A DNA stretch of 64,000 nt from Sphingomonas aracearum (GCF_003345355.1 NZ_QQNB01000001.1:1-64000); one strand, 5' to 3'. Shown: positions 19,260 through 27,916, counted from the first letter of the stretch. Numbers and translations: made by a program. The notes: a model not told the origin generated them from the letters alone.

Positions 19260-21158
19260 TCAGCGGAGGTATTTGGCCCACCACGCCATGACGCGGCGCT
19301 GAAGGTCGGCCGCATGCTCCGGATCGCGAATGCCATGGCCCTCGTCGGGGTAGATCACCAGGCTGGTCTCCACGCCGTTCGCCTTCAGCGCGTTCCACCA
19401 TTCCACCGATTGCGTCGGCGGAACCTCGATGTCGCGCTCGCCGACATAGATCAGCGTCGGCGTCTTGGCGGTGCGCGCGTGATACACGGCGGACACGTCT
19501 TCATACGCCTTGTAGTCGTCGTAGACGGACTTGCCGAAGAACGGCAGCATCCACTGGTTAATGCCGTTGGTGCCGTAATAGCTGACCCAGTTGGACAGGC
19601 CCGCGCCGGCGACGATCGCCTTGAACCGGTTGGTCCGGGTGTTGGCCCACATCGCCATGAACCCGCCATAGCTGCCGCCGGTAAGCCCCAGCCGGGCGTC
19701 GTCGATCGGCGCGGCCTTTTCCGCGGCATCCACGCCGGCGAGGATGTCGCGCAGGTCGCCGCCGCCGAAATCGCGCTTGTTGGCGGCGGTGAACGCCTCG
19801 CCCTGGCCATAGGAGCCGCGCGGATTGGGGAGGAAGATGTAATAACCCCCGTCGATCATCGGCTTCAGCGCGCCGGACGCGAACTGGGGCGTGGTGGCGG
19901 AGGCCGGACCGCCATGCACGTTGACGATCATCGGGTGCTTGCCCGCCGTCGGCGCCCGCGGACCGAGCAGCCAGCCTTGCACGTCGTAGCCGTCGCTCCT
20001 CCACGTGATGCTCTGCGCCTTGACCACCGAGGGCACCGCATCGTTGTCGCGCGTGATCTTCTGCGGCCCGCTCGCCGGCCCGGCATAGATGGCGGGCGCA
20101 TGCTCCCAATCCTGCGCGACAAAGGCGACGGTGCGACCATCGTCGCTGTACACCGCCTTGCCGTCACCTGCGGCGAAGCTCATCGGCGCGGACCAGGTGA
20201 CGCCTTCCGGCTGGTTGCTCGCGAGCGAGAACAGCCCCGCGCGATCGCCCTTCAGCGTGGTCCCGACGATGCCGCCCGCCTTCCACTGCAGCCCCGTCGT
20301 GGTGAGCGGGCGCCCTTCCGTCATGTTGCGCGGCGTGCCGCCGGCGAAGGGCACGGTGAACACGTCGCCGCCGATCGAGCCGAAGTCGCTCATCAGGCCG
20401 CCGACATAGGCGACTGTCCTGCCATCGGGCGAGACGCGCGGGTGATTGGCCTGCGTTTTCGGCCGAGCGATCTGTCGAACCGCGCCGGTCTGCGCATCGA
20501 CCGCGTCCAGCGTGGCCACCCACCAGTTCGCATCGCCGTTGCCCAGCGCGGAGGTGACCACGAAGCCGCGTCCATCCGGCGTCCAGTCATATTCGTAGAT
20601 GTACCGTCCGGCGGGCGACACCGGCTTCACCGCAGCTGCGGCGACCGGACCGGCGGAAAGGTCGAACACCGCCAGCCGCTGCTCGTCGTTCTGCTCGCCG
20701 ATCTCACCGACCTGTCGCACGCCGGCCTGCACCGCCCCGGCCTCCTTGCGGGCGCCAATCGTCACCAGCAGGGCGATGCGCTTGCCGTCGGGGGAGAAAC
20801 GCGGCGTCTGCGCGATCCCGGAAACGGTCGCCACGGCGCGAGCCCGCCGGCCGTCATCGACCATCAGTTGCACGGTGCCGGCGGTGCGATCCCGCGCAAG
20901 GAAGGCGAGCACACCCCCGCGGCCAAAGGTCGGCGCGGAATAGGTGCATGTGGCGCAAGGATCGATGGTGCGCAGCACCGCGCCGCCCTGCACCGCGCGC
21001 ACGGTTACGCGCGCATGGCCTTCCTGCCCTGCCCCGGCCTCCAGCGTCGCGATCCGATCGCCCGCGGGAGAGATGGCGAGGGCGCCATATTGGTGCACCG
21101 ATTGCGCGAGCGCGGGAGCGGCGGTGGAAACGAGCAGGGCAGCAAGAAGGACGCGCAT
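19260..21158 (-). CDS. Secreted S9C-type prolyl oligopeptidase-like serine peptidase
   Basis: A 632-aa dipeptidyl-peptidase/acylaminoacyl-peptidase family enzyme with signal peptide (MRVLLAALLVSTAAPALA), so likely periplasmic. An N-terminal beta-propeller (TolB-like PDG/PDGR repeats) precedes the alpha/beta hydrolase domain. The catalytic triad reads S496 (GGSYGG), D576 (GERDIEVP) and H608 (DEGHG). The propeller contains a CATC pair that could form a disulfide. Confidence 0.93.
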   Translation of the reverse strand: MRVLLAALLVSTAAPALAQSVHQYGALAISPAGDRIATLEAGAGQEGHARVTVRAVQGGAVLRTIDPCATCTYSAPTFGRGGVLAFLARDRTAGTVQLMVDDGRRARAVATVSGIAQTPRFSPDGKRIALLVTIGARKEAGAVQAGVRQVGEIGEQNDEQRLAVFDLSAGPVAAAAVKPVSPAGRYIYEYDWTPDGRGFVVTSALGNGDANWWVATLDAVDAQTGAVRQIARPKTQANHPRVSPDGRTVAYVGGLMSDFGSIGGDVFTVPFAGGTPRNMTEGRPLTTTGLQWKAGGIVGTTLKGDRAGLFSLASNQPEGVTWSAPMSFAAGDGKAVYSDDGRTVAFVAQDWEHAPAIYAGPASGPQKITRDNDAVPSVVKAQSITWRSDGYDVQGWLLGPRAPTAGKHPMIVNVHGGPASATTPQFASGALKPMIDGGYYIFLPNPRGSYGQGEAFTAANKRDFGGGDLRDILAGVDAAEKAAPIDDARLGLTGGSYGGFMAMWANTRTNRFKAIVAGAGLSNWVSYYGTNGINQWMLPFFGKSVYDDYKAYEDVSAVYHARTAKTPTLIYVGERDIEVPPTQSVEWWNALKANGVETSLVIYPDEGHGIRDPEHAADLQRRVMAWWAKYLR

Positions 21159-21221
21159 CGGGTGCTCCGGTCAGGGTCGATTCCCTCAGCGTAGCGATGC
21201 AGGTGACCTTGTCACCTCCGT

Positions 21222-21911
21222 TTACCGCCGCTGCCGATAAGCCGGCAGCGCCAGGTGGAAGTGGATCGCCGCCGCGCGCAGGGCAAAGCCCGCAACCGCG
21301 CCGATCGTCGCCGCCGCCGACACCGGCAGCCCCGCCAGCACCAGCAGCACGAAACTGGCCGAAGCGAGCGCGCCTGCCGTGACGTACAGTTCCGGCCGCA
21401 TCAGGATCGACGGCTCGCCCGCCAGGACGTCCCGGATGATGCCGCCGACACAGGCCGTCACCACTCCCATCAGGAACGCCGGGAGCGGCGGCACGCCGAA
21501 GCGCAGCGCCTTGGCAGCTCCGTAGACGGCGTAGGCGGCCAGCCCGACCGCGTCGAACCAGTCCAGCGCCTCGCCGCGCCACCACCGCTCCGGCGTGACC
21601 CAGATCACCACCGCTACGGTCAGACACACGCCGGCGGCGCGCGCATCGTGCACCCAGAAGACGGGCGCACCGATCAACAGGTCGCGCATGGTGCCGCCGC
21701 CCACCCCGGTGATGAGGGCGAAAAAGGCGAGCGTCACCATGGTCTGGCCGCGCTTGGCGGCGGCGAGCGCACCGGAAGCAGCGAACACCGCCAGCCCGGC
21801 GAGATCGAGCCATGGGGCAAAGGCGGGAACGAGCGTGGCGGCAGCGGGCGGCATCCGGGCGACATAGGCAAGTTCGCGGGCCACGTGAACGAAAGGTTGT
21901 GTTTCGTTCAT
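21222..21911 (-). CDS. Trimeric intracellular cation channel (TRIC/UPF0126, YicG-like) membrane protein
   Basis: A 229-aa integral membrane protein with about seven helices arranged as two repeats. Each repeat carries the family glycine signature: GVGGGTMRDLLIG in the first and CVGGIIRDVLAGE in the second. Bacterial members form K+-permeable trimers. It is divergent from a glycine-zipper protein gene 62 bp away. Confidence 0.9.
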   Translation of the reverse strand: MNETQPFVHVARELAYVARMPPAAATLVPAFAPWLDLAGLAVFAASGALAAAKRGQTMVTLAFFALITGVGGGTMRDLLIGAPVFWVHDARAAGVCLTVAVVIWVTPERWWRGEALDWFDAVGLAAYAVYGAAKALRFGVPPLPAFLMGVVTACVGGIIRDVLAGEPSILMRPELYVTAGALASASFVLLVLAGLPVSAAATIGAVAGFALRAAAIHFHLALPAYRQRR

Positions 21912-21973
21912 GAAACTATCCCCGGCGGGCCGGCGTTTTCCGCTCCGAGTTCAGTCGAATGGGAGTTACCACC

Positions 21974-22285
21974 ATGCGTAAGATGATGTTGGCGCTGGGC
22001 GCCTTCAGCCTCGCCCTGCCCACCTCCATGGTCGTGTCGGCCGTGGGCCCGATGGGCAAGGCAGAGGCGAAGCGGCATCTGAAATATTCCAAGAAGCGCG
22101 GCCGCTATGTCTGCCACAAGTCCGGCGGCACCACCGGTGCGATCGTCGGCGGCATCGGCGGCGCGCTGCTCGGCCGGACGATCGACACCGGCGGTGACCG
22201 CACCGCCGGCACGCTGATCGGCGGCGGTGCCGGTGCGCTGGCCGGCCGCGAGATCGACCGCGGCAGCAAGCGCCGGAACTGCTGA
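21974..22285 (+). CDS. Glycine-zipper 2TM-domain protein (short)
   Basis: A 103-aa exported protein with an N-terminal hydrophobic signal, a basic KYSKKRGRYVCHKS region, then a glycine zipper (GAIVGGIGGALLGRTI and GTLIGGGAGALAGREI) that could insert in a membrane as a helix hairpin. ATG 21974 has a GGGAG ribosome-binding site nine bases upstream. It is a shorter relative of the gene at 22874, and both end in the same RYYC/RYVC-K/R-S-GGTTG zipper arrangement. A strong terminator follows. Confidence 0.82.
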   Translation: MRKMMLALGAFSLALPTSMVVSAVGPMGKAEAKRHLKYSKKRGRYVCHKSGGTTGAIVGGIGGALLGRTIDTGGDRTAGTLIGGGAGALAGREIDRGSKRRNC

Positions 22286-22309
22286 GGCAGACTTCAACCG
22301 ATCTTTCCA

Positions 22310-22336
22310 GGGCGCCGGTAGTTCCGGCGCCCTTTT
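22310..22336 (+). terminator. Intrinsic terminator after glycine-zipper gene
   Basis: A perfect 9-bp stem (GGGCGCCGG/CCGGCGCCC) with a 5-base loop is followed by TTTT. It separates the glycine-zipper gene from the OsmC gene. Confidence 0.85.
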
Positions 22337-22356
22337 CGCACGAAAGGACACCAGAG

Positions 22357-22782
22357 ATGCCGACGCGTCACGCAACCGCCCGCTACGAAGGCTTTGGCCA
22401 GAGCGGCAAGGGCCATGTCTCCAGCCAGTCGGGCGTGCTCGACAATCCTTATGGCTTCGGCACGCGCTTCGGCGACGAGCCCGGCACCAATCCGGAAGAG
22501 CTGCTCGCCGCTTCCCACGCCAGCTGCTTCACGATGGCGCTGAGCTTCGCGCTGGCGCAGGCCGGCCATGACAGCGGAACCTTGGAAACCACCGCCAAGG
22601 TGACGATCGACAAGCAGGGCGACGGCTTCGCCATCACCCGCTCCGCGCTCGATCTGAAGGCATGGATCGACGGGATCGAACCCGCCGAGTTCGAGCGGAT
22701 CGCCGCCGATGCCAAGGCCAATTGCCCGATCTCCAAGGTGCTGAACTGCGAGATCACGCTCAGCCACACGCTGAACGGCTGA
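22357..22782 (+). CDS. OsmC-family peroxiredoxin
   Basis: A 141-aa thiol peroxidase of the OsmC/Ohr family that reduces organic hydroperoxides. The two reactive cysteines are visible: one in LLAASHASCFTMALS (C58) and one in AKANCPISKVL (around C127). The overall start (HATARYEGFGQSGKGHVSSQSG) resembles OsmC more than Ohr. It starts 20 bp after the preceding terminator, so any promoter must overlap the terminator or act by read-through. Confidence 0.92.
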   Translation: MPTRHATARYEGFGQSGKGHVSSQSGVLDNPYGFGTRFGDEPGTNPEELLAASHASCFTMALSFALAQAGHDSGTLETTAKVTIDKQGDGFAITRSALDLKAWIDGIEPAEFERIAADAKANCPISKVLNCEITLSHTLNG

Positions 22783-22873
22783 CGGTGCGATGAACGGGAG
22801 GTAGTTTGCCGTTCACGCAACGAAGCGCTTCGCCTGCCCGTTCCTTCGCCATCATCCGAAAGGGAGATTGACG

Positions 22874-23440
22874 ATGCGTACCCCCATTCTTCTCACCGCC
22901 ATGGCGGCCGTTCTGTCGCCCACGGTCGCGGCCGCCGCGCAGCAGACCCCGTACCAGACCAACCGCGAGTACCGCGACGACCTGCGCGACGCACGGCGTG
23001 ATTATCGCCGCGATGTGCGCGATGCGGACAGCCGTTCGGACGTGCGTGATGCGCGGCGTGACTACCGCCGCGATGTGCGCGATGCCGAGCGTGACCGCCG
23101 CGAGGACCTGCGCGACTGGCGTCAGTATCGCAACTATGACTGGAACCGGCCGGCGCGTGGGCAGCGGGCCTATTATGCCGACAATTATTATCGCGACGGC
23201 CGCTATTACCAGGAGCGTCGCCTGGGACGCAACGACCGCATCTATCGCGGCTCGAACGGTCGCTATTATTGCCGCCGTTCGGACGGCACGACCGGCCTGA
23301 TCGTCGGTGCGCTGGCGGGCGGCCTGCTGGGCAACACCATTGCCGGCGGCGGCTCGCGCTTGCTCGGCACGATCATCGGCGGCGGCGCGGGTGCCGCGCT
23401 CGGCCAGTCGGTAGACCGCGGCGACATCCGCTGCCGCTAA
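22874..23440 (+). CDS. Exported charged-repeat / glycine-zipper protein
   Basis: A 188-aa protein with a signal peptide (MRTPILLTAMAAVLSPTVAAAAQ), an Arg/Asp-rich repetitive segment (about residues 35-85, with RRDYRRDVRDA appearing twice) and a C-terminal glycine zipper (GLIVGALAGGLLGNTI and GTIIGGGAGAALGQSV). The charged part is probably helical and periplasmic. A GGGAG ribosome-binding site precedes ATG 22874. It may bind RNA, peptidoglycan or nothing specific, and no catalytic motif is seen. It is paralogous in its second half to the gene at 21974. Confidence 0.8.
   Translation: MRTPILLTAMAAVLSPTVAAAAQQTPYQTNREYRDDLRDARRDYRRDVRDADSRSDVRDARRDYRRDVRDAERDRREDLRDWRQYRNYDWNRPARGQRAYYADNYYRDGRYYQERRLGRNDRIYRGSNGRYYCRRSDGTTGLIVGALAGGLLGNTIAGGGSRLLGTIIGGGAGAALGQSVDRGDIRCR
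22991..23086 (+). repeat. Imperfect 36-bp direct repeat with 60-bp period inside a coding sequence
   Basis: The 36-base segments at 22991 and 23051 differ at only a few positions and encode the duplicated RRDYRRDVRDA block of the glycine-zipper protein. This indicates internal duplication. Confidence 0.8.
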
Positions 23441-23461
23441 GCGTCCGGACTGGAAGGGAGA

Positions 23462-23487
23462 GGGCTCGGCAGTCGCCGGGCCCTTTT
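23462..23487. terminator. Intrinsic terminator, likely serving both convergent genes
   Basis: The stem GGGCTCGGC/GCCGGGCCC (one mismatch) with a 4-base loop is followed by TTTT on the plus strand. It lies between the convergent genes ending at 23440 and 23492. Confidence 0.75.
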
Positions 23488-23491
23488 CGCG

Positions 23492-23713
23492 TCAAAGGAT
23501 GCCGCCGCCCGCCCAGAGCCGGATGAACGCCAGGATCAACACGACAAGGTTGAAGTTGCGGCCGGAGTTGCGCGACGACAGCACACCCAGGAGCAGCCCG
23601 ACGATCGCGATCGGAACCGCAAGATAGTTTACCGCGCCCAGGTACGGCACCACGCCCACCAGCACGAACGGCAGCGCGAGCAGTCCGACGACGATCGAGA
23701 CCAGATTGAGCAT
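23492..23713 (-). CDS. Small membrane protein of unknown function
   Basis: A 73-aa, very hydrophobic protein with two or three predicted helices (MLNLVSIVVGLLALPFVLVG, YLAVPIAIVGLLLGVL and NLVVLILAFIRLW) separated by SSRNSGRN. I recognise no named family. It is convergent with the glycine-zipper gene and shares its terminator region. The frame is open, starts with ATG and has the length and composition of genuine small membrane proteins. Confidence 0.65.
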   Translation of the reverse strand: MLNLVSIVVGLLALPFVLVGVVPYLGAVNYLAVPIAIVGLLLGVLSSRNSGRNFNLVVLILAFIRLWAGGGIL

Positions 23714-23793
23714 GGCATGCTTGTGCCGCCCCGCAGCGCCCGTGGCAAGGCCAAGGCAACGCCGCCTTAACCGTGGGCGGGCATGACCCCGCC

Positions 23794-24528
23794 ATGCGCG
23801 CTCGCCCCCACTCCCTCGCCACCCTGCTCGCCGCCACTCTCCTGCTGTCGGCCTGCGGCGGCGGGGCGGACAATTCGCAGCAGAATCTCGACACGCTGGA
23901 TGCGGAACTCACCAACAGCACCGGCGGCAACGGCCGCGATCCCGTGCTCGCCGCCGCGCTGCAGGACCAGATCATGGTCGATCCCGCGCTGGCGAGCCAG
24001 GCGAACGACGATGCCATCCGCCCGCCCAGCCAGCCGCTATCCGGCGCCGTTCCGCCCGATGCCGGCGGAGACGCGAAGCCACAGGAAAATCTGGCGTCCG
24101 CGCCGCCGCCCAGCGCAGACTGCCCGCAATGCCGCGCCGCCCGCCAGGCGCTCACGCTGGGGTCGCTCGCCCAGAAGGCGAAGGTGCCGTCATGCAGCGC
24201 CTCGCTGCGCTACTCCGCCAGCTATGCCGATCGGCTCCCCGCCGCCTTGCCGCTCTATCCCGATGCCCGCGTCTCGGAGGCGGCAGGGAACGACGCGAAC
24301 GGATGCGCCTTTCGCGCCGTCAGCTTCGTGAGCTCCGCCTCGGTGCAGGACATGCTGAACTGGTATCATGCCCGTGCGCGAGCGGGCGGCTATGCTGCCG
24401 GCCATCAGGCGGACGGGAGCGAGCACGTCCTGGCCGGAACCCGGGATGGCGCCGCGTTCACCCTGTTCGTCACCGCGCGGCCGGGCGGGGGCAGCGCCGT
24501 GGACCTTCTGGCCAATGCCGGGCGCTGA
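23794..24528 (+). CDS. Lipoprotein of unknown function
   Basis: A 244-aa protein with a lipobox (TLLLSAC, lipid-anchored Cys21) followed by a Gly/Asn/Pro-rich disordered linker to about residue 115. A folded C-terminal domain contains a CPQC pair and further cysteines (PSCSAS, NGCAF). No family recognised. The C-terminal part (LYPDARVSEAAG... MLNWYHARARAGGY) resembles small alpha/beta sensor-like folds only in a general way. ATG 23794 is preferred over a GTG seven codons upstream because it fits the signal peptide. Confidence 0.78.
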   Translation: MRARPHSLATLLAATLLLSACGGGADNSQQNLDTLDAELTNSTGGNGRDPVLAAALQDQIMVDPALASQANDDAIRPPSQPLSGAVPPDAGGDAKPQENLASAPPPSADCPQCRAARQALTLGSLAQKAKVPSCSASLRYSASYADRLPAALPLYPDARVSEAAGNDANGCAFRAVSFVSSASVQDMLNWYHARARAGGYAAGHQADGSEHVLAGTRDGAAFTLFVTARPGGGSAVDLLANAGR

Positions 24529-24571
24529 GGCGCGGGTCGACGCGGGGTCCTGCGCACGCTAGGGCTGCGCG

Positions 24572-24952
24572 ATGGTGCAATTCCTCCTTGTCATGGCCGG
24601 CGGCGCGTTGGGCGCCGGCGCCCGCTTCCTGACCGGCCGGGCGACGCTCGGCTGGTGGGGGCCGGGCTATCCGTACGGCACCCTCGCGGCAAACCTTCTC
24701 GGCGGGTTCCTGATGGGGCTGGTCGTCGGGCTGCTCGCCCGCGGGTCCGCCGACGCCGAGAACCTTCGGCTGTTCGGCGCGGTGGGCGTGCTCGGCGGCT
24801 ACACCACCTTCTCCGCCTTCAGCCTTGAGGTCGTGACGATGCTGGAGCAGGGCGACCTCGGTACGGCTCTTGCCTATGTCCTGCTGTCGGTCGGCGGCGC
24901 GCTGCTGGCGCTGTGGGCCGGGCTGTCGCTCGCGCGGGTGGCAGCGGCATGA
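24572..24952 (+). CDS. crcB: Fluoride ion channel CrcB (Fluc)
   Basis: A 126-aa dual-topology fluoride exporter. The family motifs GALGAGARF, GTLAANLLGGFLMG and GGYTTFSAFSLE (with pore-lining Phe and Thr residues) span four helices. No fluoride riboswitch is visible in the 43 bp before it. The pseudouridine synthase gene starts in its stop (ATGA). Confidence 0.96.
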   Translation: MVQFLLVMAGGALGAGARFLTGRATLGWWGPGYPYGTLAANLLGGFLMGLVVGLLARGSADAENLRLFGAVGVLGGYTTFSAFSLEVVTMLEQGDLGTALAYVLLSVGGALLALWAGLSLARVAAA

Positions 24953-26160
24953 GCGAGATCGTGCGCACCTTCACCGTCGAGGCCGACGACGACGGCATCC
25001 GCCTGGATCGCTGGTTCAAGCGCCACCTGCCGGACACCAGCTTCACCACCGTCGCGAAATGGGCGCGCACCGGACAATTGCGCGTCGATGGCGCGCGGGC
25101 GACGCCCGGGGACCGGATCGCCGCGGGCCAGATGATCCGCGTACCGCCGCCCGAACCCGAACAGCCCGACGCGCCCAAGAAGCGCGAGCGGCCGCCGCTC
25201 ACGGAAGAGGAAACCGCGCTGATCCGCGACATGGTGATCCACAAGGACGCCGCCGCGATCGTGCTCAACAAGCCGCCCGGCCTTGCCACGCAAGGCGGCA
25301 CGAAAACCTCGTCGCATGTCGATGCGCTGCTGGACGGCATCCAGTTCGAGGCGGAGGGCCGGCCCAAGCTCGTCCACCGGCTGGACAAGGACACGTCCGG
25401 CGCCTTGCTGGTCGCCCGCTCGGCTCGAGCGGCCGCGTACTTCGCCAAGAGCTTCTCGTCGCGCACCGCCAAGAAGGTCTATTGGGCGCTGGTCGTCGGC
25501 GTGCCCTCGCTGGACGACGGCATGATCGACCTGCCCATCGCCAAGCAGCCGGGCACCGGCGGCGAGAAGATGCATGTGGACGAGAAGGAAGGCCAGGCGG
25601 CTCGCAGCCGCTTTCGCGTGATCGAGCGGGCCGGCAACACCGCGGCCTGGGTGGAACTGCGTCCCTTCACCGGCCGCACGCACCAGCTGCGCGTGCACAT
25701 GGCGGCGATCGGCCATCCGATCGTCGGCGACGGCAAATATGGCGGCCAAGCGGCGTTCCTCACCGGGGGGATCAGCCGCAAGATGCACCTCCATTCGCGC
25801 CGGCTGCGGATCGACCATCCCGATGGCGGCGAGATCGACATCGAGGCCGAACTGCCCCAGCACTTCGCCGAAAGCCTCAAGAGCCTCGGCTTCGACGAGA
25901 TGGCCGGCAACATGATGCCGATGGACGAGCCGCCGCCGCCCACCCGCGAGGTGAAGAAGCAGCAGGCCCGGGCGCATGCCAAGCAGGTGCGCAAGGAGCG
26001 TCGCGGCGAACGGCGCGGCCGCGGCGCGGCGGGCGAGAAAGCACCGGGCAAGCCGGCGGGCGGAAAGCCGAGCGCGCCCCGGCGGCCCACGGGCGGGAAG
26101 CCCGGCGGCGGCAAGCCCTCCGGCGCTGGCCCGCGAACGCCGCGAGGCCGGGCCAAGTGA
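24949..26160 (+). CDS. RluA-family 23S rRNA pseudouridine synthase (RluC/RluD-like)
   Basis: The enzyme isomerises specific uridines in rRNA. It has an N-terminal S4 RNA-binding domain (residues ~8-70) and a catalytic RluA domain with HRLDKDTSG (catalytic D146) and RPFTGRTHQLRVHMA. The 403 aa length includes an unusual ~70-residue Lys/Arg/Gly/Pro-rich tail from about residue 330, which likely binds RNA. ATG 24949 overlaps the crcB stop and its own stop overlaps the next GTG start. Confidence 0.93.
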   Translation: MSEIVRTFTVEADDDGIRLDRWFKRHLPDTSFTTVAKWARTGQLRVDGARATPGDRIAAGQMIRVPPPEPEQPDAPKKRERPPLTEEETALIRDMVIHKDAAAIVLNKPPGLATQGGTKTSSHVDALLDGIQFEAEGRPKLVHRLDKDTSGALLVARSARAAAYFAKSFSSRTAKKVYWALVVGVPSLDDGMIDLPIAKQPGTGGEKMHVDEKEGQAARSRFRVIERAGNTAAWVELRPFTGRTHQLRVHMAAIGHPIVGDGKYGGQAAFLTGGISRKMHLHSRRLRIDHPDGGEIDIEAELPQHFAESLKSLGFDEMAGNMMPMDEPPPPTREVKKQQARAHAKQVRKERRGERRGRGAAGEKAPGKPAGGKPSAPRRPTGGKPGGGKPSGAGPRTPRGRAK

Positions 26161-26816
26161 ACCGTCTCGCGCTGTTCGACTGCGACGGCACGCTGGTGGA
26201 CAGCCAGGCGAACATCTGCCTGGCCATGGAACAGGCCTTTGCCGATGCCGGGCTGCCTCCGCCGCCCCGGGCAGCGGTGCGCCGCATCGTCGGCCTCAGC
26301 CTGGTGGAGGCGATCGCCGTGCTCCTGCCGGACGCCGAGGCGTCATTCCACCGGGAGCTTGCCGCTACCTACAAGCAGATCTTCTTCGCCCTGCGCACGA
26401 GCGGCGCGATGGATACGGAGCCGCTGTTCGACGGCATTGCGTCCGCGCTCGACCGGCTGACGGCAGCAGGCTGGCTGCTCGGCGTCGCCACCGGCAAGTC
26501 CGATCGCGGCCTGGCGCACGTTCTTGCCGCGCACGGCCTGACGGATCGCTTCGTGACCCTGCAGACGGCCGACCGGCATCCGTCCAAGCCGCATCCGGCG
26601 ATGGTGGACGCGGCCATGGCCGAAGCCGGCGCTTCGCCCGCCGCCACCGTCATGATCGGCGACACCAGCTTCGACATGGCCATGGCCCGCGCCGCCGGTG
26701 CCCGCGCGCTGGGCGTCGCGTGGGGGTATCACCCGGCGGATGAACTGGTGGCTGCCGGCGCCCATGCCGTCGCGCACACCGCGGACGAGCTCCACCTGCT
26801 GCTGGACCCCGCATGA
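26157..26816 (+). CDS. HAD-IA hydrolase, phosphoglycolate phosphatase-like
   Basis: A 219-aa haloacid dehalogenase-type phosphatase with motif I DCDGTLVDS (nucleophile D8, acid D10), motif II TGKSDRG, motif III KPHPAM and motif IV MIGDTSFDMAMA, plus an alpha-helical cap between motifs I and II. The start is a GTG that overlaps the preceding stop (GTGA). The substrate is not determined, and a Gph-like metabolite repair role is likely. Confidence 0.9.
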   Translation: MNRLALFDCDGTLVDSQANICLAMEQAFADAGLPPPPRAAVRRIVGLSLVEAIAVLLPDAEASFHRELAATYKQIFFALRTSGAMDTEPLFDGIASALDRLTAAGWLLGVATGKSDRGLAHVLAAHGLTDRFVTLQTADRHPSKPHPAMVDAAMAEAGASPAATVMIGDTSFDMAMARAAGARALGVAWGYHPADELVAAGAHAVAHTADELHLLLDPA

Positions 26817-27022
26817 GCGATCCCGCGAGGTTCCGCTACTTCGCGCTTGCGCTGACCCGCATCGCGGGCAGCCTGGGGGCGGTGCTCGGCGTGGTGCTGA
26901 TCGCGCGCGCGGACAGCTGGCCGCCAAAGGTGCTGGGCGTCGCCATCGTCCTGTCCGCGCTCTACATGGTCGCGGTTGTCCCGCGCGCGCTGGCGCATCG
27001 CTGGCGGAGTTCCGGACAATGA
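26813..27022 (+). CDS. Small two-helix membrane protein
   Basis: A 69-aa protein with two hydrophobic helices (GSLGAVLGVVLIAR and VLGVAIVLSALYMVAVV) and basic ends. ATGA overlaps at both ends link it to the HAD gene and to atp12, which strongly supports it being real. Function unknown. Its fixed position before an ATP synthase assembly factor is suggestive only. Confidence 0.75.
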   Translation: MSDPARFRYFALALTRIAGSLGAVLGVVLIARADSWPPKVLGVAIVLSALYMVAVVPRALAHRWRSSGQ

Positions 27023-27702
27023 AGAGGTTCTGGACCGAGGTGACGGTGGATGCCGAGGGAGTCGTCCGGCTGGACGATCGTCCGGTGCGCACGCCCGGTC
27101 GCGTGCCGCTGGCATTGCCCTCCTCTCCCCTTGCCGAGCTGGTGGCGGAGGAATGGCGCGCGGTTGGCGACATCCTCGACCCCAGGGAAATGCCGCTTAC
27201 CGGCCTCGCCAATGCCGCGATCGACCGGATCGCCCCCGCGGCGGACGCCTTTGCCGCCGGGCTCGCCGCCTATGGCGAAAGCGATCTCCTCTATTATCGC
27301 GCAGAGGAACCGCCGCCCCTGGCGGAGCGCCAGGCCGCGGCGTGGGATCCCCTGCTCGACTGGGCGCAGTCGCGCTACGATGTGCATTTTGAGGTCGCCA
27401 CCGGCATCCTCCACGTTCCCCAGCCTCCGGCGACCCTCGCCCGGCTGGCGGAGGCGGTGTCCGCCCGTGGACCGTTCGAGCTTGCCGGGCTGTCGCCGGT
27501 CGTCACCATCACCGGCTCGCTGATCGCCGCGCTGGCGCTGGCCGAGCGCGCGGCCGATCCCGAAACGGTGTGGCAGGCGTCGCTGATCGACGAGGCGTGG
27601 CAGGCGGAGCAATGGGGCGAGGATCCGCTCGCCCTGGAGGCACGGGAGAACCGCCGCCGCGATTTCGACGCGGCGGCGCGGTTCCTTCTCCTGGCGCGCT
27701 AG
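27019..27702 (+). CDS. F1-ATPase assembly chaperone ATP12
   Basis: A 227-aa homologue of mitochondrial Atp12p, which protects the F1 alpha subunit during assembly and is confined among bacteria mainly to alphaproteobacteria. Visible family segments are KRFWTEVTVD, RPVRTPGRVPLALPS, the NAAIDRI helix, ESDLLYYRAEEP, the WDPLLDWA motif and the C-terminal EAWQAEQWGEDPLAL stretch. It is the last gene of the crcB-rluC-HAD-tm-atp12 block. Confidence 0.94.
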   Translation: MKRFWTEVTVDAEGVVRLDDRPVRTPGRVPLALPSSPLAELVAEEWRAVGDILDPREMPLTGLANAAIDRIAPAADAFAAGLAAYGESDLLYYRAEEPPPLAERQAAAWDPLLDWAQSRYDVHFEVATGILHVPQPPATLARLAEAVSARGPFELAGLSPVVTITGSLIAALALAERAADPETVWQASLIDEAWQAEQWGEDPLALEARENRRRDFDAAARFLLLAR

Positions 27703-27706
27703 CCGC

Positions 27707-27838
27707 TCAGGCCTTTGCCGCCGTGAACGTGCTGGCCGTACCCTGCCACAGATTGCGGCTGGTGATCGTCGGCGTGCGCCCGTCCGCTCCGAGGGCGAGA
27801 GCGACCTCGCCGATCGGCTTGCCCTGCAGCGTGGTCGA
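27707..27838 (-). pseudogene. 3' remnant of an unidentified gene
   Basis: A 43-codon open frame without a start codon, bounded upstream by an in-frame TGA. The translation (for example GKPIGEVALALGADGRTPTI, then WQGTASTFTAAKA) has normal coding composition and an ordered beta-rich pattern. The upstream sequence to 27914 holds no continuation in any frame that I can follow. It is read as the surviving C-terminus of a deleted gene between atp12 and the next gene. Confidence 0.4.
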
Positions 27839-27916
27839 TCAACAGGCCGGGTCAGCGCCCGTTCTCGACACGGCAATGGCAGGCTGAAGCAACTATGGCC
27901 GATTCGAAAGTATGTG

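Noticed and set aside
18990..21194. 734-codon open frame opposite the S9 peptidase
   Set aside because: The catalytic triad and signal peptide lie on the other strand. This frame is a compositional artefact.
22792..22816. Inverted repeat TGAACGG/CCGTTCA after the OsmC gene
   Set aside because: There is no T-run after it and the loop is long. Could be chance. Not called a terminator or operator.
24529..24571. Possible fluoride riboswitch before crcB
   Set aside because: Only 43 bases are available and the conserved riboswitch core was not seen. Expression is likely constitutive or by upstream read-through.
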